A program made the position numbers and the translations under genes. This document shows positions 14,013 to 16,696 of a stretch of 16,696 nt of DNA, piece by piece (positions within the stretch are counted from its first letter, which is position 1; every line of letters begins with the position of its first letter). The notes beneath the pieces are model-generated. The model was not told where the DNA came from. It worked only from the letters and a program-made list of their open reading frames with translations, and did not search any database. This stretch comes from Desulfobacterales bacterium. GTDB taxonomy: Bacteria; Desulfobacterota; Desulfobacteria; Desulfobacterales; RPRI01. The stretch covers positions 1 through 16,696 of the forward strand of contig JAGVOC010000414.1 of assembly GCA_020052975.1 (NCBI GenBank). Reading direction: 5' to 3'.

Positions 14013-15212
14013 TTATGAAGCCGCATAAACCGCCGATGCCGCCTCGATGGCGCCCGGCCTGGCTTTGAACCCCTCCGCTTTCAGCACGGCCTCAAGCGCG
14101 GAAAGGAAAAGGAAGACGTTTTTGCGGCGGCAGGAGTGGCCCATGAGGCCGACGCGCCACACTTTGCCGGCGAACTGGCCCAATCCGCCGCCGATCTCAA
14201 TGGCAAAGTCATTCAGGAGAGCCTTGCGCACCTTGAGGTCGTTGACACCGTCCGGGATACGGACGGCATTGAGCATCGGGAGCCGCTCCTTCTCGGGCAC
14301 AAGCATGGAAAGCCCCATGGTCTCGATGCCCGCCACCAGAGCGCGGTGATTCAGTCGGTGCCGCACAAACCGCGCCTCCAGGCCCTCCTCGGCGATGATG
14401 CGCAGCGCCTCGCGAATAGCGTAGACCATGTTGATCGGAGCTGTGTGGTGGTATTTGCGCTCGTTGCCCCAGTAATCGCGCACCATACTGAAATCGAGAT
14501 ACCAGCTCACTACCGGATGTTTGCGCTTCTCCAGGGCCTGAATGGCCGCGGCGCTGAAGCTGACCGGAGAAAGTCCCGGCGGACAGGAGATACACTTCTG
14601 GGTGCCGCTATAGGCCGCGTCGATCTTCATCTCGTCGATAGGGACATTCATCCCGCCCAAAGACGTGACGCAGTCGACCAGGAAAAGAGCGCCGGCTTCG
14701 TGGGCGATCCTGGAGATCTCCTCCAGGGGCGTGCACGCGCCGGTAGACGTTTCGGCGTGCACCACAGCAACAACCTTGGGTTTGCAGCCTTTCACCGCCT
14801 TGGCCACAGCCTGAGGGTCAACAGCCCGCCCCCACTCGCCGTCCACCTTGATCAGCTTGCCGCCGATCCGGGTGACAATGTCGCACATGCGGGTGCCGAA
14901 CACACCGTTGACGGCCACCACCACCTCGTCCCCGCACTCCACCAGATTGACAAAGCAGGCTTCCATGCCGGCGCTGCCGGTGGCCGAAACCGGGATGGTC
15001 AGAGCGTTTTGAGTCTGGAAAAGATAGCGAAGCAACTGCTGGGTTTCGTTCATGGTCCCCAGAAAATAGGGGTCCAGGTGGCCGATGCAAGGGGCAGCCA
15101 TGGCTTGCAGCACCCTAGCCGGGACGTCGCTCGGCCCGGGTCCCATGAGAAGCCGGTCACCGGGGTTGATATCTCTGAATTCCTTTGGATCGATCTTTGA
15201 TGGGTTACTCAT
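14013..15212 (-). CDS. Class V PLP aminotransferase, alanine/serine-glyoxylate aminotransferase type
   Basis: 399-aa fold type I PLP enzyme that closely parallels human AGXT. It has [15 protein letters not shown] (residues 21-35), [11 protein letters not shown] (75-85, phosphate binding), HAETSTGAC (152-160), [11 protein letters not shown] with D180, YSGTQKC with PLP lysine K206, the [23 protein letters not shown] segment, and [17 protein letters not shown] near the end. The expected reaction is glyoxylate plus alanine or serine to glycine plus pyruvate or hydroxypyruvate. Other members handle ureidoglycine or aminoethylphosphonate, so the amino donor is uncertain. The start is ATG with AGAGGAGG about 11 nt before it. 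The gene is visibly richer in GC (third positions mostly G or C) than the efflux, aro and larE genes, which suggests a different origin. It is convergent with the aldolase gene, which would supply glyoxylate. Confidence 0.92.
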   Translation of the reverse strand: MSNPSKIDPKEFRDINPGDRLLMGPGPSDVPARVLQAMAAPCIGHLDPYFLGTMNETQQLLRYLFQTQNALTIPVSATGSAGMEACFVNLVECGDEVVVAVNGVFGTRMCDIVTRIGGKLIKVDGEWGRAVDPQAVAKAVKGCKPKVVAVVHAETSTGACTPLEEISRIAHEAGALFLVDCVTSLGGMNVPIDEMKIDAAYSGTQKCISCPPGLSPVSFSAAAIQALEKRKHPVVSWYLDFSMVRDYWGNERKYHHTAPINMVYAIREALRIIAEEGLEARFVRHRLNHRALVAGIETMGLSMLVPEKERLPMLNAVRIPDGVNDLKVRKALLNDFAIEIGGGLGQFAGKVWRVGLMGHSCRRKNVFLFLSALEAVLKAEGFKARPGAIEAASAVYAAS

Positions 15213-15238
15213 GCGTCAATCGCCCTCCTCTTTTAGTA

Positions 15239-15307
15239 AGTTGGAAGTTCTTTTCTGCTGTGCCTTTATGCCTCTGTGCCTTTGCCCCTTTTTTTTAACT
15301 ATTCACA
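15239..15307. repeat. TGTGCCTTTATGCCTC word array upstream of the aminotransferase gene
   Basis: CTGTGCCTTTATGCC, TCTGTGCCTTTGCC and a T-rich tail follow one another at 15257-15298, ending in TTAACTATTCACA (15295-15307), an exact copy of 10956-10968. On the mRNA strand it reads GGCAAAGGCACAGAGGCATA. The rest of the 266-bp spacer to thiC (15308-15478) shows no gene; TTGACA on the minus strand at 15384-15389 lacks a matching -10. Confidence 0.6.
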
Positions 15308-15478
15308 AGATGGCATGCCACGAGATGCTCTTCGCCTTCAGTCCCCGGCACAGGCAAACGCTCAGGCTCATCCTTACTCCACCTGTCAAACATTACAAGT
15401 ACATTGTAGCTTGTTTCGGCTATAAACCCAAGCGCATAGATAGTCAATTTATCCAAATACAACCTTTATTTTTTTCCA

Positions 15479-16696
15479 TTATTCATTTTTTTCCCCAAAC
15501 GCCCGGGCGCTGGTTTTGAGCGCGCACAAGTCGCCGCACATGGTGCACACATCCCGGTCCCGATCTTCGCTGCAGTTGCGAACCTTTCTGGCCTTTACGG
15601 GATCGATGCACACCTCGAACATGGTTTTCCAGTCAAACCGGTTCCGGGCTTCGGACATTTTTCGGTCCCGATCCCAAGCGGATTGGATGCCTTTTTCCAG
15701 ATCCCCGATATGGGCGGCGATTTTAGACGCGATCACCCCTTCCCGCACATCGTCGATGGTGGGCAGGGCCAGATGTTCGGCAGGCGTGACATAACACAGA
15801 AAATCCGCGCCATTTGCCGCGGCAATGGCCCCGCCGATGGCTGCGGTGATATGGTCGTAGCCCGCGGCGATATCTGTGGGCAGCGGACCCAGCACATAAT
15901 AAGGTGCGCCGGCGCAGATTCTTTTTTGCATTTTCATGTCCCCGGCGATCCGGCTCAGAGGCACATGGCCGGGACCTTCAATCATGACCTGGACCCCAGC
16001 AGCCCTAGCCTGTTGCGCCAACTGGCCCAGAATGATCATTTCCGTGATCTGGGCTCCGTCTTCAGCGTCAAAAATGGTTCCCGGCCGCAACCCGTCTCCC
16101 AAAGACAAGGTCACATCATGAGCCCTGCATATTTCCAAGAGTTGATCATACCGTACATACAGCGGGTTTTCCGCATCATTTTTTATGATCCATTCGGCCA
16201 TGAGACTTCCGCCCCTGGAAACAATGCCCATAAGCCGGTTGCTGAGCCGCAGGGCTTTTAACGACTGCCGCGTGATGCCGCAATGCACGGTGATAAAATC
16301 CACCCCGATCTCGGCCTGACGTTCGATTTCTTCAAAAATCTCATCTTCCGTGACATCCGGGCAGGAGCGATTTTCCGCAAATACCCGGCTGATGGTCTTG
16401 TAAATCGGCACGGTGCCGATCATGACCGGCGAATGGGTAATAATGGATTTTAAAATCAGATCCAGATCCCCGCCCGTGGACAAATCCATGACCGCATCCG
16501 CGCCTGCGGCCACCGCCACATCCAGCTTGCCCAGCTCCTCCTCCATATTAAAGTGACTGGGAGATGTGCCGATATTGGCGTTGATCTTGGTTGTCAGGCC
16601 CTGTCCCACCCCTCTGGCTGAAAATGCATGGTGAAGATTTTTAGGAATCACGACAGAGCCATCGGCCACCCGCTGCCGGATGACTTCCGGTGAAAG
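15479..16696 (-). CDS. thiC: Phosphomethylpyrimidine synthase ThiC (short form), 5' end beyond window
   Basis: Radical-SAM enzyme turning aminoimidazole ribotide into hydroxymethylpyrimidine phosphate for thiamine. About 405 residues are visible. The frame runs open to base 16696 and the first visible residues ([20 protein letters not shown]) match the internal ThiC start region, so the GTG at 16667-16669 is not the true start and roughly 20-30 residues are missing. Signature stretches: [62 protein letters not shown] with a metal-ligand His, [14 protein letters not shown] with a second His, and the C-terminal cluster motif CTMCGDLC (15524-15547). That motif is CxxCxxxC, where long ThiC has CxxCxxxxC. 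ThiC paralogs (BzaF/BzaA/BzaB) that make benzimidazoles for cobamides in anaerobes look alike and cannot be excluded. A TPP riboswitch, if any, would lie outside the window. Confidence 0.92.
   Translation of the reverse strand, partial: LSPEVIRQRVADGSVVIPKNLHHAFSARGVGQGLTTKINANIGTSPSHFNMEEELGKLDVAVAAGADAVMDLSTGGDLDLILKSIITHSPVMIGTVPIYKTISRVFAENRSCPDVTEDEIFEEIERQAEIGVDFITVHCGITRQSLKALRLSNRLMGIVSRGGSLMAEWIIKNDAENPLYVRYDQLLEICRAHDVTLSLGDGLRPGTIFDAEDGAQITEMIILGQLAQQARAAGVQVMIEGPGHVPLSRIAGDMKMQKRICAGAPYYVLGPLPTDIAAGYDHITAAIGGAIAAANGADFLCYVTPAEHLALPTIDDVREGVIASKIAAHIGDLEKGIQSAWDRDRKMSEARNRFDWKTMFEVCIDPVKARKVRNCSEDRDRDVCTMCGDLCALKTSARAFGEKNE

Noticed and set aside
14136..15200. 354-codon plus-strand frame covering most of the aminotransferase gene
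   Set aside because: Antisense shadow in GC-rich DNA. The minus strand holds the full set of class V aminotransferase motifs, while the plus frame is rich in His, Arg and Gln with no recognisable domain.
16667..16669. GTG as the true start of thiC
   Set aside because: The frame is open upstream to the window edge and the residues before the GTG match the ThiC family, so the gene is cut by the window.

Overview
The window looks like a chromosomal piece of a Gram-negative anaerobe, most likely Desulfobacterota (a sulfate reducer or relative). The grounds are a tripartite RND metal-efflux system with an outer-membrane channel, a Thermotoga-type (I-beta) DAHP synthase, LarE, a DUF2889 protein, a short-form ThiC-family enzyme, moderate GC, and spacers packed with short degenerate words. 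The taxonomic call is inference from gene content only.

Layout. 1-5102 (minus): a copper/silver efflux operon read as DUF3347 protein, CusC-like channel, CusB-like adaptor, CusA-like pump. The last three genes are joined by 4-nt start/stop overlaps, and the pump runs off the left edge. A good sigma70-type promoter with a dyad over its -35 lies before the DUF3347 gene. 5346-5900 (minus): a DUF2889 protein. 6256-7956 (plus): a fused family I CoA-transferase. 8127-8576 (plus): a small exported protein. 8583-11172 (minus): aroB, the DAHP synthase gene, and a 5' leader with an aromatic-rich leader peptide followed by an 11-bp terminator hairpin. 11334-12158 (minus): larE. 12331-13852 (plus): a membrane-anchored protein of unknown function followed 13 bp later by a 4-hydroxy-2-oxoglutarate aldolase-like DapA-superfamily enzyme. 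14013-15212 (minus): an alanine/serine-glyoxylate aminotransferase. 15479-16696 (minus): thiC-family gene cut by the right edge.

How genes work together. The Cus-like genes would span inner membrane, periplasm and outer membrane, with the DUF3347 protein as a likely periplasmic metal-binding helper. The DAHP synthase and AroB catalyse the first two shikimate steps. Their leader encodes F-Y-W-C-W-W just ahead of a terminator, which predicts ribosome-mediated attenuation by aromatic amino acids. The aldolase would release glyoxylate and pyruvate and the aminotransferase would consume glyoxylate, the same pair of activities as human HOGA1 and AGXT.

The best candidates for something undescribed are (1) the FYW attenuator before the DAHP synthase gene, (2) an 11-nt word, AACCAGAAACC, in the same orientation 17-43 nt before three different start codons, inside a wider set of word arrays that sit in the 5' leaders of five genes, and (3) a 128-bp foldback element between the aldolase and aminotransferase genes. 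No rRNA, tRNA, CRISPR array or transposase gene was seen.
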